From the NCBI RefSeq assembly GCF_001073085.1, contig NZ_JVFV01000038.1, positions 31,167 through 63,749 of the forward strand: a DNA stretch of 32,583 nucleotides, read 5' to 3'. The translations under genes were made by a program, and so were the position numbers. Source of the DNA: Streptococcus pseudopneumoniae. GTDB taxonomy: Bacteria; Bacillota; Bacilli; Lactobacillales; Streptococcaceae. This document shows, piece by piece, positions 8,888 to 17,951 of this stretch (the stretch's first letter is position 1; the number at the start of each line of letters is the position of its first letter). The notes beneath the pieces are model-generated. The model saw only the letters and a program-made list of their open reading frames with translations. It made no database searches and had not been told where the DNA came from.

Positions 8888-10579
8888 ATGAATACAAAAC
8901 AATTGATTGCTAGCGAATTGTCTAGCGTCATTGACAGCCTGGATCAAGAGGCTATTTTAAATTTACTAGAACAACCCAAAAACTCTGACATGGGAGACAT
9001 CGCCTTCCCTGCCTTTACTCTAGCAAAAGTTGAGAGAAAAGCTCCACAAATGATCGCAGCAGATATCGCTGAAAAAATCAATAGCCAAGCCTTTGAAAAA
9101 GTCGTTGCTACTGGACCTTATGTTAACTTCTTCCTTGATAAAAATGCCATTTCTGCTCAAGTATTACAAGCTGTTATCACTGAAAAAGAACACTATGCTG
9201 ACCAAACTATTGGTAAACAAGAAAATGTTGTTATTGACATGTCTAGTCCCAATATTGCTAAACCATTCTCTATTGGGCACCTGCGCTCAACTGTTATCGG
9301 AGATAGCTTGTCACATATTTTCCAAAAAATCGGTTATCAAACGGTCAAGGTCAACCATTTGGGAGACTGGGGTAAACAGTTTGGAATGCTGATTGTTGCC
9401 TACAAAAAATGGGGCGACGAAGAAGCTGTAAAAGCTCATCCGATTGATGAACTTCTTAAACTCTACGTTCGCATCAATGCTGAAGCTGAAAATGACCCTA
9501 GCTTGGATGAAGAAGCACGCGAATGGTTCCGTAAACTTGAAAATGGAGACGAGGAAGCTCTCGCACTTTGGCAATGGTTCCGTGATGAAAGTTTGGTGGA
9601 ATTTAACCGCCTTTACAATGAATTGAAGGTTGAATTCGACAGCTACAACGGGGAAGCCTTCTACAATGACAAGATGGATGCAGTTGTAGACATCCTTTCT
9701 GAAAAAGGACTTCTTGTTGAATCAGAAGGTGCCCAAGTTGTCAACCTTGAGAAATATGGAATTGAACACCCAGCTCTTATCAAGAAATCTGACGGGGCAA
9801 CTCTCTACATCACACGTGACTTGGCCGCTGCCCTTTACCGTAAAAACGAATATCAATTTGCTAAATCTATCTATGTCGTTGGTCAAGAACAATCTGCTCA
9901 CTTTAAACAACTTAAGGCTGTCTTGCAAGAGATGGGGTACGATTGGAGTCAAGATATTGTCCATGTTCCTTTTGGATTGGTAACAAAAGAAGGGAAAAAA
10001 CTTTCTACTCGTAAAGGAAATGTGATCTTGCTAGAGCCAACTGTCGCAGAAGCCATCAGCCGTGCCAAAGCGCAAATTGAAGCCAAAAATCCGGAACTTG
10101 AAAATAAAGACCAGGTTGCTCATGCTGTTGGAGTTGGAGCCATTAAATTCTATGACCTTAAAACCGACCGTACAAATGGATACGACTTCGATCTTGAAGC
10201 TATGGTATCCTTTGAAGGTGAGACTGGTCCTTATGTTCAATACGCCTATGCTCGTATCCAATCTATCTTACGCAAAGCGGATTTCAAACCAGAAACAGCT
10301 GCCAACTATAGCTTGAATGATGCTGAAAGCTGGGAAATCATTAAACTCATCCAAGATTTCCCACGTATTATCAACCGTGCGGCAGATAACTTTGAACCTT
10401 CTATCATTGCTAAATTTGCAATTAGCTTAGCGCAAGCCTTTAACAAATATTACGCTCACACTCGCATCTTGGATGAAAGCCCAGAACGCGACAGTCGTCT
10501 AGCTCTCAGCTATGCAACTGCAGTTGTCCTCAAAGAAGCACTTCGTCTGCTGGGTGTGGAGGCGCCAGAGAAGATGTAA
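8888..10579 (+). CDS. argS: Arginyl-tRNA synthetase
   Basis: Class I synthetase that charges tRNA-Arg in the cytosol. 563 residues, normal for the family. The N-terminal additional domain (about 1-85) is followed by the catalytic core with HIGH-type motif SIGHLRS (128-134) and the KMSKS-type loop [12 protein letters not shown] (about 366). The C-terminal DALR anticodon-binding domain (about 440-563) has [14 protein letters not shown] and the final [13 protein letters not shown]. Start ATG with AAAGGAG. It is divergent from argR; the pairing with the arginine regulator is conserved in streptococci. A stem-loop follows the stop. Confidence 0.98.
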   Translation: MNTKQLIASELSSVIDSLDQEAILNLLEQPKNSDMGDIAFPAFTLAKVERKAPQMIAADIAEKINSQAFEKVVATGPYVNFFLDKNAISAQVLQAVITEKEHYADQTIGKQENVVIDMSSPNIAKPFSIGHLRSTVIGDSLSHIFQKIGYQTVKVNHLGDWGKQFGMLIVAYKKWGDEEAVKAHPIDELLKLYVRINAEAENDPSLDEEAREWFRKLENGDEEALALWQWFRDESLVEFNRLYNELKVEFDSYNGEAFYNDKMDAVVDILSEKGLLVESEGAQVVNLEKYGIEHPALIKKSDGATLYITRDLAAALYRKNEYQFAKSIYVVGQEQSAHFKQLKAVLQEMGYDWSQDIVHVPFGLVTKEGKKLSTRKGNVILLEPTVAEAISRAKAQIEAKNPELENKDQVAHAVGVGAIKFYDLKTDRTNGYDFDLEAMVSFEGETGPYVQYAYARIQSILRKADFKPETAANYSLNDAESWEIIKLIQDFPRIINRAADNFEPSIIAKFAISLAQAFNKYYAHTRILDESPERDSRLALSYATAVVLKEALRLLGVEAPEKM

Positions 10580-10587
10580 ATCGTTAC

Positions 10588-10618
10588 AAGAGACTGGAAC
10601 TAAAGTTCCTAGTCTCTT
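10588..10618 (+). terminator. Hairpin after argS
   Basis: AAGAGACT-GGAAC, loop TAAA, GTTCC-(T)-AGTCTCTT. The stem is strong with one bulge, but no T run follows, so it is a weak terminator or a 3'-end protector. Confidence 0.5.
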
Positions 10619-10643
10619 GACGGCAATCGCTATATGGCGAATT

Positions 10644-10912
10644 GCCTAAACGCTTCACTAATTCACCTAACCAAATAATATCGATTTGGTTAGGCTCATG
10701 TCGTAGGCTTTTAATCACTTTATTGTAAAGCAGTCTAAGTAACTAGCGCCAAATCCTATTCGAACCTTGGCTAGGCGCTTCACTAGTCATGGCCTCTAAA
10801 TATTATCGATTTATGTCCTAAAATGTCGTAACTCTGACGATTTGCCTAAACGCTTTACTAATTTATCTAAACAATAACATCGATTTGGTTAGGTTCATGT
10901 CGCAATCTTAAA
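10644..10912. repeat. Diverged direct repeats in 500-base gene-free stretch
   Basis: GCCTAAACGCTTCACTAATT begins a unit at 10644; a second copy, GCCTAAACGCTTTACTAATT, begins exactly 200 bases later at 10844. Both continue through ATCGATTTGGTTAGG and TCATGTCG, about 62 bases, with scattered changes. A shorter, more diverged version starts near 10769 (GGCTAGGCGCTTCACTAG, then TATTATCGATTT). In the first copy CCTAACCAAA (10666-10675) and TTTGGTTAGG (10685-10694) form a perfect 10-base stem. Similarity extends weakly beyond (TCTAAGTAACT against TCTAAGCAACC). No ORF was found between 10580 and 11116. Confidence 0.7.
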
Positions 10913-11049
10913 GTTACTGGATTGCAGAGCGTTCTAAGCAACCAATCCTAAACCTCTACGGACTTTTATTTGGTACTAGGGGCGGAGTGCATTACATCTA
11001 CTATTTTAGATTAGCGATCACTTGCCTAATTTCTATATTGTCATTACTT

Positions 11050-11077
11050 GAAAAGCGAAAAATCTTTTTCGCTTTTC
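11050..11077 (+). terminator. Perfect 13-base hairpin before small membrane protein
   Basis: GAAAAGCGAAAAA, two bases, TTTTTCGCTTTTC. Perfectly symmetric, so it reads the same on both strands. It lies 39 bases before the next start codon and may end transcripts crossing the repeat region. Confidence 0.6.
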
Positions 11078-11116
11078 TCTTGCTATTAATTTCTTTATCA
11101 CTTAGGGAGAGATTTT

Positions 11117-11365
11117 ATGAGCCAATATGCTTATATTTTAGTTGTCATCAGTCTTGTCGCTCTTTTTCTCATCAACAAATACGAAAAGGAAAAACTACAA
11201 AGACTTCTACAAGAACAGCTGTTAAAGGATGAATCTTTTCGCGCTACTATCAAGGAAAAGATTCAAACAACAGAAAATATTAACGATGTCATCGACTACA
11301 TCAATAAAGGATATCGTTTGGGAATCATGATTTCAAAGGAAATTGTTGAAGACATCAGAAAATAA
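11117..11365 (+). CDS. Small membrane-anchored protein of unknown function
   Basis: 82 residues. One N-terminal membrane helix (about 4-20, AYILVVISLVALFLI) is followed by a charged, probably helical cytosolic part (KYEKEKLQRLLQEQLLKDE...) ending in IVEDIRK. GGGAG lies before the ATG. I do not recognise the family. The terminator just after it is shared with the converging 72-residue membrane protein, so the two are separate transcription units. Confidence 0.7.
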   Translation: MSQYAYILVVISLVALFLINKYEKEKLQRLLQEQLLKDESFRATIKEKIQTTENINDVIDYINKGYRLGIMISKEIVEDIRK

Positions 11366-11366
11366 A

Positions 11367-11401
11367 AAAAGGATTCGAGATAGTATTTCTCGAGTCCTTT
11401 T
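11367..11401 (+). terminator. Bidirectional terminator
   Basis: AAAAGGATTCGAGA, loop TAGTATT, TCTCGAGTCCTTTT, with T-rich tails on both strands. It lies between convergent small genes. Confidence 0.85.
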
Positions 11402-11620
11402 CTATTTTTTCCTGAGAACTATGATTCCCACCAATATAACAATCCCTAGTGATGCCATGGTTCCGTATGCTGACAAACTTTCATCAAAAATTTTCTCAGA
11501 GAACAGTAGCAGAGCAATCGCTAATAGTAGCAAAGCACTGCATAGCATAATATCCTTGAAGCTTGGTTTGCGTTTTATATACTTTAAAAATCTATCTAGT
11601 TTACTCATTTCCTTATCCAT
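11402..11620 (-). CDS. Small two-helix membrane protein of unknown function
   Basis: 72 residues. Basic N-terminus (MDKEMSKLDRFLKYIKRKP), then two hydrophobic segments at about 22-40 and 50-68, ending in LRKK. The start is uncertain: ATG at 11620 has no clear ribosome site, while the in-frame ATG four codons on sits too close to AAGGA. It may be a genuine small protein because it fills the frame up to the shared terminator, but coding support is limited. Confidence 0.5.
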   Translation of the reverse strand: MDKEMSKLDRFLKYIKRKPSFKDIMLCSALLLLAIALLLFSEKIFDESLSAYGTMASLGIVILVGIIVLRKK

Positions 11621-11767
11621 TTCTACTAAGTATTTTTACATAATATCGCTCTATTTATCTTTATCTCTATTATAGCTCACTCTAGAACTAAAGCAAGCAC
11701 GGTATCACTTTTTCTCTATTTCATTGTAAACTATTTTCACTATTTTCAAAATATTTTCAAAATTCAC

Positions 11768-11796
11768 TTGCTTTTCTAATCATTTTTTTATAGAAT
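11768..11796 (+). promoter_or_regulatory. Promoter of NRAMP-like transporter gene
   Basis: TTGCTT (11768-11773), 17-base spacer, TAGAAT (11791-11796), 49 bases before the start codon. Just upstream, near 11731-11760, TATTTTCA is repeated three times, a possible binding site. Confidence 0.6.
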
Positions 11797-11845
11797 AGAG
11801 TACATATCCAGATTATTCTGAAAATTTAATGATAGGAGATTAATT

Positions 11846-13108
11846 ATGTCACAAGTTTCTTCGTTAAACCAATCAACATGGACAAGTAAACTTAAAGCAA
11901 TGGGACCTGGTATCCTAATGGCTTCTGCGGCTGTAGGGGGATCACATATCGTATCTTCTACTCAAGCTGGTGGTTCTTATGGTTGGTCCCTACTACTCTT
12001 GGTCATATTAGCTAATGTTTTTAAATATCCATTTTTCCGTTTTGGTTCTGAATACACTGCTGATACTGGAAAAACCTTAGTCGAAGGTTATGCTGAAAAA
12101 GGGAAAATTTACCTCTGGATTTTCTTTCTACTCAATGTCTTTTCTGCTATGGTCAATACTGCTGGTGTTGCTATTCTTTGTTCAGCCATCATCGCTAGTG
12201 CCTTTCCAATGATTGGACTAAGCATCACTCAATGGTCTCTCATACTTGTGGCAATCATTTGGGCTATGTTGCTCTTTGGAGGCTACAAACTTTTGGATGG
12301 TATGGCAAAATGGATCATGTCTGCCTTAACCATTGCAACTGTTCTTGCAGTTATTATTGCTGCTATTAAGCATCCAGAGTACAGTTCTGATTTTGTTGAA
12401 AAAACACCTTGGCAAATGGCTGCACTTCCCTTTATCGTTTCCCTCTTAGGATGGATGCCTGCACCTATTGAAATTTCAGCCATTAACTCACTTTGGTCTG
12501 CTGAAAAGAAAAAGACCGTCAACTTTAATACAGAAGATGCTCTTTTCGATTTTAACGTAGGTTATATTGGAACAGCCATTCTTGCAGTATTCTTTGTAGC
12601 ACTCGGAGCGCTTATTCAGTATCCTACAGGACAAGCAGTTGAAGCCGCTTCTGCCAAATACATCTCTCAATTTGTAGGTATGTATGCCTCTGTACTTGGT
12701 GAATGGTCTCGTTACTTAATCACCTTTATCGCTTTCCTCTGTATCTTTGGAACAGTTATCACTGTTATCGATGGTTATTCTCGTGTTAACCAGGTTTCCC
12801 TTCGTCTCCTAGCTAATCAAAAGGATGACGATAGCAAATCTTTGAAAATCTGGATGACCATCACAGCTATCATTGGTATTGTTATTATCAAATTCTTTGC
12901 AGGTCAAGTGTCAACCATGCTTCGCTTTGCCATGATTGGTTCTTTCCTCACAACACCATTCTTTGCCCTTTTAAACTATGTCTTAGTCACACGTGAGAAC
13001 AAAAACCTTCCTTCTTGGCTGAAACTGCTCGCTATTGCAGGACTGATTTTCCTATTTGGTTTTGCAATCTTCTTTATCTACGCACTCGCTATCGGAAAAG
13101 CAGGTTAG
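11846..13108 (+). CDS. NRAMP-family (NRAMP-related) divalent metal transporter with altered metal-site motifs
   Basis: 420 residues with about 11 membrane helices and an NRAMP start (KAMGPGILMASAAVGG). In canonical Mn/Fe NRAMPs, helix 1 has DPGN and helix 6 has MPHN. Here the aligned positions read GGSH (AAVGGSHIVSSTQAG) and MPAP (LGWMPAPIEISAIN), so the coordinating Asp and Asn are absent while the helix-6 Met is kept. This fits the NRAMP-related branch, some of which move Mg2+ or other substrates, rather than MntH. TAGGAG precedes the ATG. Single-gene unit with its own promoter and terminator. The fold is confident; the substrate is unknown. Confidence 0.8.
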   Translation: MSQVSSLNQSTWTSKLKAMGPGILMASAAVGGSHIVSSTQAGGSYGWSLLLLVILANVFKYPFFRFGSEYTADTGKTLVEGYAEKGKIYLWIFFLLNVFSAMVNTAGVAILCSAIIASAFPMIGLSITQWSLILVAIIWAMLLFGGYKLLDGMAKWIMSALTIATVLAVIIAAIKHPEYSSDFVEKTPWQMAALPFIVSLLGWMPAPIEISAINSLWSAEKKKTVNFNTEDALFDFNVGYIGTAILAVFFVALGALIQYPTGQAVEAASAKYISQFVGMYASVLGEWSRYLITFIAFLCIFGTVITVIDGYSRVNQVSLRLLANQKDDDSKSLKIWMTITAIIGIVIIKFFAGQVSTMLRFAMIGSFLTTPFFALLNYVLVTRENKNLPSWLKLLAIAGLIFLFGFAIFFIYALAIGKAG

Positions 13109-13118
13109 TTTATAAAGT

Positions 13119-13142
13119 AGCACCCACCTTGGGTGCTTTTTT
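13119..13142 (+). terminator. Terminator of NRAMP-like gene
   Basis: AGCACCC, loop ACCTT, GGGTGCT followed by a T run. Confidence 0.85.
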
Positions 13143-13193
13143 GCGTATTCAAAAAGCAGTTGAGAAGCCCAACTGCTACATCAAATGATTCTA

Positions 13194-13661
13194 TTAATCC
13201 GTATTCAACTCGTATAAGTCCGCAATAATCCCTGCGACCTTCTTGATATCTCCCAGCATTCCACGCATCTCAAAGTCAGCTAGAACGGGGAAACCAAAGC
13301 GTTGGCTGTATTGTTTGGCTGTCAAACAGTATTGGTTATTAAAGTTACGATTGCCTGATCCTACGACACCAAAACACTTGCTGGCATTGTCACCGTAAGC
13401 TATAAAGTCCCCTACTGGAGTGGTCAAAATCTCCACATCACCATTGTCAACTCCATTGCCACCTTCTAGATAAGTCGGTAGAAAAGCGACATATGGATTG
13501 GTCATCTCAAAGAAATTCTCTCCCTCCTTGACCAAATCTTTAATATGGATCTTTTCCACTTCAATGTTCCCATACTGTTCTAAAAGGTATGCCTTCAGAC
13601 GTGTGACGAAACTTTCAGTATTTCCACTCAGACTGATATAGACTAAGGAAATTTTTTTCAT
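13194..13661 (-). CDS. nrdI: NrdI flavoprotein
   Basis: 155-residue flavodoxin-like protein that supplies the oxidant for assembling the dimanganese-tyrosyl cofactor of class Ib ribonucleotide reductase NrdF. FMN-phosphate loop SLSGNTESF at the N-terminus, [10 protein letters not shown] and [15 protein letters not shown] further on are NrdI hallmarks. Start choice: ATG at 13659-13661 follows GGAGGAG; the frame is open further upstream but runs through the terminator at 13686-13723. nrdE/nrdF/nrdH are not in this window, so nrdI stands apart here. Being downstream of a membrane-protein gene on the same strand with a terminator between suggests its own promoter, which I did not find clearly. 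Confidence 0.93.
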   Translation of the reverse strand: MKKISLVYISLSGNTESFVTRLKAYLLEQYGNIEVEKIHIKDLVKEGENFFEMTNPYVAFLPTYLEGGNGVDNGDVEILTTPVGDFIAYGDNASKCFGVVGSGNRNFNNQYCLTAKQYSQRFGFPVLADFEMRGMLGDIKKVAGIIADLYELNTD

Positions 13662-13685
13662 GCTCTCCTCCTTCTTTTTTGAATT

Positions 13686-13723
13686 CAAAAAAATAACTAC
13701 CAAGATTGTATCTTGATAGTTAT
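13686..13723 (-). terminator. Terminator between membrane protein gene and nrdI
   Basis: Minus strand ATAACTATCAAGAT, loop ACA, ATCTTGGTAGTTAT (one mismatch) followed by seven T. Confidence 0.8.
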
Positions 13724-13736
13724 CCTTTGTCAACTC

Positions 13737-14270
13737 TTAGGCCAGTTCTTCCTCTTCTTGAGCTTCTGTTAATTCTTTTTGCTGACGCCACATTTTATAG
13801 AAGACGATTGCTAGGAAGATAACATTGAGTACGATCCCAAAAATGGCTGAACCTTTGGCACCAAGCTCCGCTCCCATACGGATGTTAGGATCTGTAAAAA
13901 GTGAAACCGCATCCTGAACGCCGATAAAGTTGTAGATAGAACCAACGATGGCAACGAAGACATAAGCAAGATAAGTGTAGTTAGCCAATTGAAGGTTTTT
14001 ACGAATAAGGAAAACCAAAGCCACAACAACTAGAATAACAGATAAGACAACCAAGAGAATGCTGAAGACAGAATGACCATGTTCCGATACCTTAATGGTG
14101 TAATCAACGAGCTCCTTAGCATAAGTAGCATTAACACCTGATGCTGATGTTTCTAGATTGCTCATACCCTCCGCAGTAGGTACTGGAGATATGATTCCAA
14201 ATAGCGACATTGCTGAGAGTAAGGCTGAAAAAATCAGTAATACCCATAGATAGATTGGTTTCTTTTTCAT
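13737..14270 (-). CDS. Four-helix membrane protein of unknown function
   Basis: 177 residues from the ATG at 14268-14270 (an upstream TTG codon is also in frame; AAGGGGG favours the ATG at normal spacing). Membrane segments at about 6-27, 68-88, 98-118 and 142-162, an extracellular loop after helix 1 rich in Ser/Thr, and an acidic tail (KELTEAQEEEELA). I do not recognise a family. It has its own extended -10 promoter and a terminator, so it is monocistronic, lying between the YesN-type regulator and nrdI. Confidence 0.75.
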   Translation of the reverse strand: MKKKPIYLWVLLIFSALLSAMSLFGIISPVPTAEGMSNLETSASGVNATYAKELVDYTIKVSEHGHSVFSILLVVLSVILVVVALVFLIRKNLQLANYTYLAYVFVAIVGSIYNFIGVQDAVSLFTDPNIRMGAELGAKGSAIFGIVLNVIFLAIVFYKMWRQQKELTEAQEEEELA

Positions 14271-14300
14271 CAAAGCAACCCCCTTATGTTTTTTTAGTTT

Positions 14301-14309
14301 ATTATAGCA
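14301..14309 (-). promoter_or_regulatory. Promoter (extended -10) of the four-helix membrane protein gene
   Basis: Minus strand TGCTATAAT (TATAAT at 14301-14306), 30 bases before the ATG. The -35 is poor. Confidence 0.5.
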
Positions 14310-14332
14310 TATTTTAACAAGTAAAACAAATC

Positions 14333-15619
14333 CTACAAGTTTGCTTCCACCTGCTTACGGTAGGCTTTAGGAGACTTCCCACATAGTTTTCGAAAGACCT
14401 TATAGAAATAACCAACATTACTGTAACCAACCGTATAGCAAATATCTTCAATACTATCATTTGTAGATAGCAAGAGCTGCTGAGCTGCCTTGATACGTTG
14501 CTTATTGAGAAGCTCTGCAAAGGTGGAATTGGTTTCCTTCTTGATCAACTGCCCCAAATAAACGGGATTGATAAAGAGATCCTTGCTGATATCCTTGAGG
14601 GAAAGTTCTTTTTTGTAGTCTCTACCAATGAACTCGAGCACACTGACCACATTTTCATTCATGCGGTATTGGCCAAAGAAGGAAGTCATGGTTTCCTTGG
14701 TATAAGCGACTAAGTCCTCAAAAGTTGTAATGGCATGAATGTTCTTGACAATATCTGTCATATCGTCTGCTTTCAGATGTTCAAAAAGATGGAAGACATC
14801 CATGACAAACTGGGTAAAGAGCTGCTTGGTAATGGATACCCTTGGTGTATTTTCAAGGACAATCTTCTCAAGCAAGGTCAATTCATCAATAATCTGCTGA
14901 AGATTTCCCTGGATGATCACTCGATAAATGGGTTCGTAGTAAGAAAAGAGACTTTCAGACTGATCTAAATTGACCGAACCATAAAAGAGTGTCTTTTCAA
15001 CATCACGCTTCCACTTTTCAAAGTTGGATTGATAAGGTGCTTCAAAAGGCATGATCAACAAGCCCTCAAATTCCTGATCAGCAAGGACAATTTGCCAATC
15101 TTGCCCCAGAACGTAGTAAGGAATGACAAAATTTCCTTGTTTTTCTTTTGAAAGTCCAATCCACCAGTTTTCTTTTTGGCTGAGATGAGTCTTGAAGGCT
15201 TCTTCATCTAGTTGCTGACTCAATATTTCTGACTCATGAGATTTTTCACCAAGCTGACTGACAATCTTTTCAAGCAAGTGTTCAAGTTCAACCTTATCGA
15301 CTGGTTTGACCAGATAATCAACGACATTGAGATTCATGGCTTTTTTGACATAGTCAAATTCTTGGTAGCCTGAAAGGAGGATATAGTAAGCATTTGGCAA
15401 CAACTCCTTCATCTCCCCAATCATTTCAAGCCCTGTCTTGTCAGGCATATTGACATCTGAAATGACAATATCTACGGGATGTTCTCGAACGTAGTCCAGA
15501 GCGTCGTCAGCATGATTGGCTGTTGCAACGACTTCCATATCCCATTTGTCAAAAGGAATCAAGCGTTTGAGTCCTTCTGTAATCATGTACTCATCGTCAA
15601 CTAAAAGTACTTTATACAT
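14333..15619 (-). CDS. YesN-type response regulator with AraC DNA-binding domain
   Basis: 428 residues. N-terminal receiver domain (1-120) with acidic pair DDE (8-10), phosphoacceptor Asp55 in ISDVNMPDKTG and LVKPVDK near 103. A linker of about 190 residues follows, then two AraC-type HTH motifs (about 325-425): LSLKDISKDLFINPVYLGQLIKKE and SIEDICYTVGYSNVGYFYKVFRK. It lies two bases after the sensor kinase gene, so it is co-translated with it. It resembles pneumococcal TCS07 (YesMN), reported to control use of host N-glycans; no glycan genes are in this window, so the targets here are unproven. Confidence 0.93.
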   Translation of the reverse strand: MYKVLLVDDEYMITEGLKRLIPFDKWDMEVVATANHADDALDYVREHPVDIVISDVNMPDKTGLEMIGEMKELLPNAYYILLSGYQEFDYVKKAMNLNVVDYLVKPVDKVELEHLLEKIVSQLGEKSHESEILSQQLDEEAFKTHLSQKENWWIGLSKEKQGNFVIPYYVLGQDWQIVLADQEFEGLLIMPFEAPYQSNFEKWKRDVEKTLFYGSVNLDQSESLFSYYEPIYRVIIQGNLQQIIDELTLLEKIVLENTPRVSITKQLFTQFVMDVFHLFEHLKADDMTDIVKNIHAITTFEDLVAYTKETMTSFFGQYRMNENVVSVLEFIGRDYKKELSLKDISKDLFINPVYLGQLIKKETNSTFAELLNKQRIKAAQQLLLSTNDSIEDICYTVGYSNVGYFYKVFRKLCGKSPKAYRKQVEANL

Positions 15620-15621
15620 CT

Positions 15622-17307
15622 TTATCCTTTCTCTTCATTTTGAATGGTAATTCGATAGCGAACACCTTCTTTTTCAACTGATTCTACACTGATGTCATAG
15701 CGGTCGCCAAAGTAGAGTACAAAGCGCTCATGCACATTGACAATCCCAATGGACTGGCGTTTCCCACTATAATCCACTGTATGTTCAAAAGTTCTTTGAG
15801 CTAATTTATCCTGGATCTCTGCTAACTTATCAGCAGGCATTCCACGTCCATTATCCACCACTAAAATCTCAACATAGCCATCTTTTTTCAAGGCCTTGAT
15901 ACTAATCACATTATCTGTACGTCGATGATCAACTCCGTGGGCAAAATAATTCTCCACCAAGGGTTGGAGGGTGAATTTTGGAATTCGCATTTCTTCCAAT
16001 CCAGGGTCAATCTTAAATCCGTAAGCAATGGATTTTGGATAGCGAACCATACAGAGATAACTGTACTTCCGACAAAATTCCACTTCTTGCTTCAATGTTG
16101 TTTCTCGCTCATCAGAGATGTTGTTGCGCAGGAGGCTACTGAATTCGTAGATAATATCTGCTAGTTCATTTTGGTTTTCCATGACCGCGTACATCCGTAT
16201 AAACTCGAGGGTATTGTACATAAAATGTGGATTTATCTGAGCTTGTAGGGCGCGCATATGGGCATCTTTTTGACTCAGTTCAAGCTGGTAAATATCATGG
16301 ATATTTCTCTCCAATCGGTCCAACATATCATTTGTCGTCTCAGCGATTACAAGCAATTCCTGGTCTTTTTTCGTGAGATCAATTCTTTTTCCCTGCTCCC
16401 CTTGCGCAATATCATGGATTGTTTCCACTAGGTCAACAACCTGTGTTTGATACTTCGAAAATGTTTTTTTCAAGGTTACATATAAAATAATGATAAAGAG
16501 GAGACTCAAAGCAAGAATAAAGACAGAACTAGAGATACTACCACTGAGGACATAATCCCTTGGAACTGCAACCTGAACCTGATATCCATGAGCTGTCTTA
16601 TCTTGCAACCATTCCTCTCGATCACTTTTTTCACCTAGGTGAAACATTTCCGTTTCAAAAGGAGAGGTAATGCTCACAGCAATTGGGATATTTCCTCTGG
16701 TATTGTCAATAGCCTTATAAAAAATATCGGAAGATACAGAAACATAAATAACGCCAAGAGCTTGGTCAGATATGGGATCAGATACGGAAATGGCAAAACT
16801 ATTGGCATCTGGCTTAAAAGCTTCTGCAAAAACCTTGTAGCCACTACGATTATCCCTAGTCGAAACATAAACTTCTGTCGAGTCTTGCAAGACAATGGCT
16901 ACACCCGTTACAAAATCATTGCGCACATAAAGGTCATCGATATTTTCATAAATGGATACAGAAATATAGGGTGATGCCTTACGTTCCAGTTGCCAGTAAA
17001 AATAATCCGGTGTACTAAGGCTAAAATACTTATAAATTCCCTCGATGCGCGCTTGATTATCTACTAAACTTTGGGCTGAACGCGCTGATTCTCGATAATA
17101 ATACTCAACCTCGCTCACCGTCCGAGTCAAAACCCGCTGGGAAACCTGTCTTGCTTCTTTTTCTCGACTATCCCAGTTTACATAGGAAATCAAAAGAGCA
17201 AAACTAGCAATGATGACAATCATCACCCAACTATAGGTTCGAAGGAGCGAATGAAGCCAAAACTGTTTCATTCTATTTGGACGCCAATTTTTCATGAATG
17301 TTTTCAT
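15622..17307 (-). CDS. YesM-type membrane sensor histidine kinase
   Basis: 561 residues. Membrane helix 1 at about 22-45, an extracellular sensing domain of about 230 residues, helix 2 at about 270-290, a HAMP region, then a His_kinase domain with QAQINPHFMYNTLEFIRMY (phospho-His) and ATP-binding motifs LVENYFAHGVDH and VVDNGRGMP. Start: the frame is open to 17352, but ATG at 17305-17307 has GGAG seven bases upstream. It overlaps the preceding yesL-like gene by 35 bases, implying translational coupling. It forms an operon with the DUF624 protein and the response regulator. Ligand unknown; such kinases usually sense oligosaccharides or their binding proteins. Confidence 0.93.
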   Translation of the reverse strand: MKTFMKNWRPNRMKQFWLHSLLRTYSWVMIVIIASFALLISYVNWDSREKEARQVSQRVLTRTVSEVEYYYRESARSAQSLVDNQARIEGIYKYFSLSTPDYFYWQLERKASPYISVSIYENIDDLYVRNDFVTGVAIVLQDSTEVYVSTRDNRSGYKVFAEAFKPDANSFAISVSDPISDQALGVIYVSVSSDIFYKAIDNTRGNIPIAVSITSPFETEMFHLGEKSDREEWLQDKTAHGYQVQVAVPRDYVLSGSISSSVFILALSLLFIIILYVTLKKTFSKYQTQVVDLVETIHDIAQGEQGKRIDLTKKDQELLVIAETTNDMLDRLERNIHDIYQLELSQKDAHMRALQAQINPHFMYNTLEFIRMYAVMENQNELADIIYEFSSLLRNNISDERETTLKQEVEFCRKYSYLCMVRYPKSIAYGFKIDPGLEEMRIPKFTLQPLVENYFAHGVDHRRTDNVISIKALKKDGYVEILVVDNGRGMPADKLAEIQDKLAQRTFEHTVDYSGKRQSIGIVNVHERFVLYFGDRYDISVESVEKEGVRYRITIQNEEKG

Positions 17308-17887
17308 AAACAGGCTCCAATAAATCACTAATAAAGAAATGCCACATTCCAATCCCTACAAAAATAATGAGGGCTGGCATATAGAACCCAATAATGGCTA
17401 ACAAGACGCTACCAAGAAGAACTTTAGCCACTGCTGACAAGCTCATAAAAATTCCGATAAAGGCAAGCTTTAAGGTATTTTGATAGGATAAGTCAAAATA
17501 AACTTGCAATTTTAGAGAAACTGTATAAGCCAAAAATACCAAGGCTACCAAAAAGATATTTAAAAATGTTGCTGCCAAGTGGATAATGGTCTGATGCGGC
17601 AATTGGATCATGAGATACAAACCATAAATCAAGATCAAGTCAAGTCCCATAAAGGTGTAGAAACTGAGATTGCTTTTAACAAAATTGCTCTTAAATAAAG
17701 CCCATGCTTCCTTGAAACGATAAGCACGGTAAGAATAGCCGTGTTCTGCAAATAAACTCATGAGAGTCGCACTAGCTGGCGCTATACCAAAAACCACACC
17801 TCCCGCTAGTGTCAATAACCAAAAATAAGCCGTAGCTATCATCCCCAAAAAGAAACGATGAAAGACTAGCTCAATAAAATTCCCCAC
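17273..17887 (-). CDS. DUF624 (YesL-family) membrane protein
   Basis: 204 residues from a GTG start at 17885-17887, chosen because GGAGG lies six bases upstream and VGNFIELVFHRFFLG matches the family start; the longer frame to 17983 runs through the promoter and terminator. About five membrane helices. DUF624 proteins are commonly coded with YesM/YesN systems and sugar ABC transporters; their role is unknown. First gene of the yesL-yesM-yesN operon. Confidence 0.85.
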   Translation of the reverse strand: MGNFIELVFHRFFLGMIATAYFWLLTLAGGVVFGIAPASATLMSLFAEHGYSYRAYRFKEAWALFKSNFVKSNLSFYTFMGLDLILIYGLYLMIQLPHQTIIHLAATFLNIFLVALVFLAYTVSLKLQVYFDLSYQNTLKLAFIGIFMSLSAVAKVLLGSVLLAIIGFYMPALIIFVGIGMWHFFISDLLEPVYENIHEKLASK

Positions 17888-17917
17888 GGTTTGCCTCCAA
17901 AAAAATAATCTAGAACT

Positions 17918-17943
17918 ATTATAACATATTTCAAGCGCTCTCA
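17918..17943 (-). promoter_or_regulatory. yesLMN promoter with possible CcpA (cre) site
   Basis: Extended -10 TGTTATAAT (TATAAT at 17918-17923). TGAGAGCGCTTGAA (17930-17943) matches the cre consensus TGWAARCGYTWNCW at 12 of 14 positions and lies just upstream, in the -35 area, where CcpA binding would repress in good sugars. Confidence 0.55.
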
Positions 17944-17951
17944 AAAATAGG

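Noticed and set aside
10580..11116. CRISPR-like array
   Set aside because: Copies are diverged, unequal in length and 75-125-200 bases apart; there are no short identical repeats with regular spacers and no cas genes.
13662..13733. Longer NrdI start
   Set aside because: The extra codons cross a terminator hairpin; the ATG at 13659-13661 has GGAGGAG.
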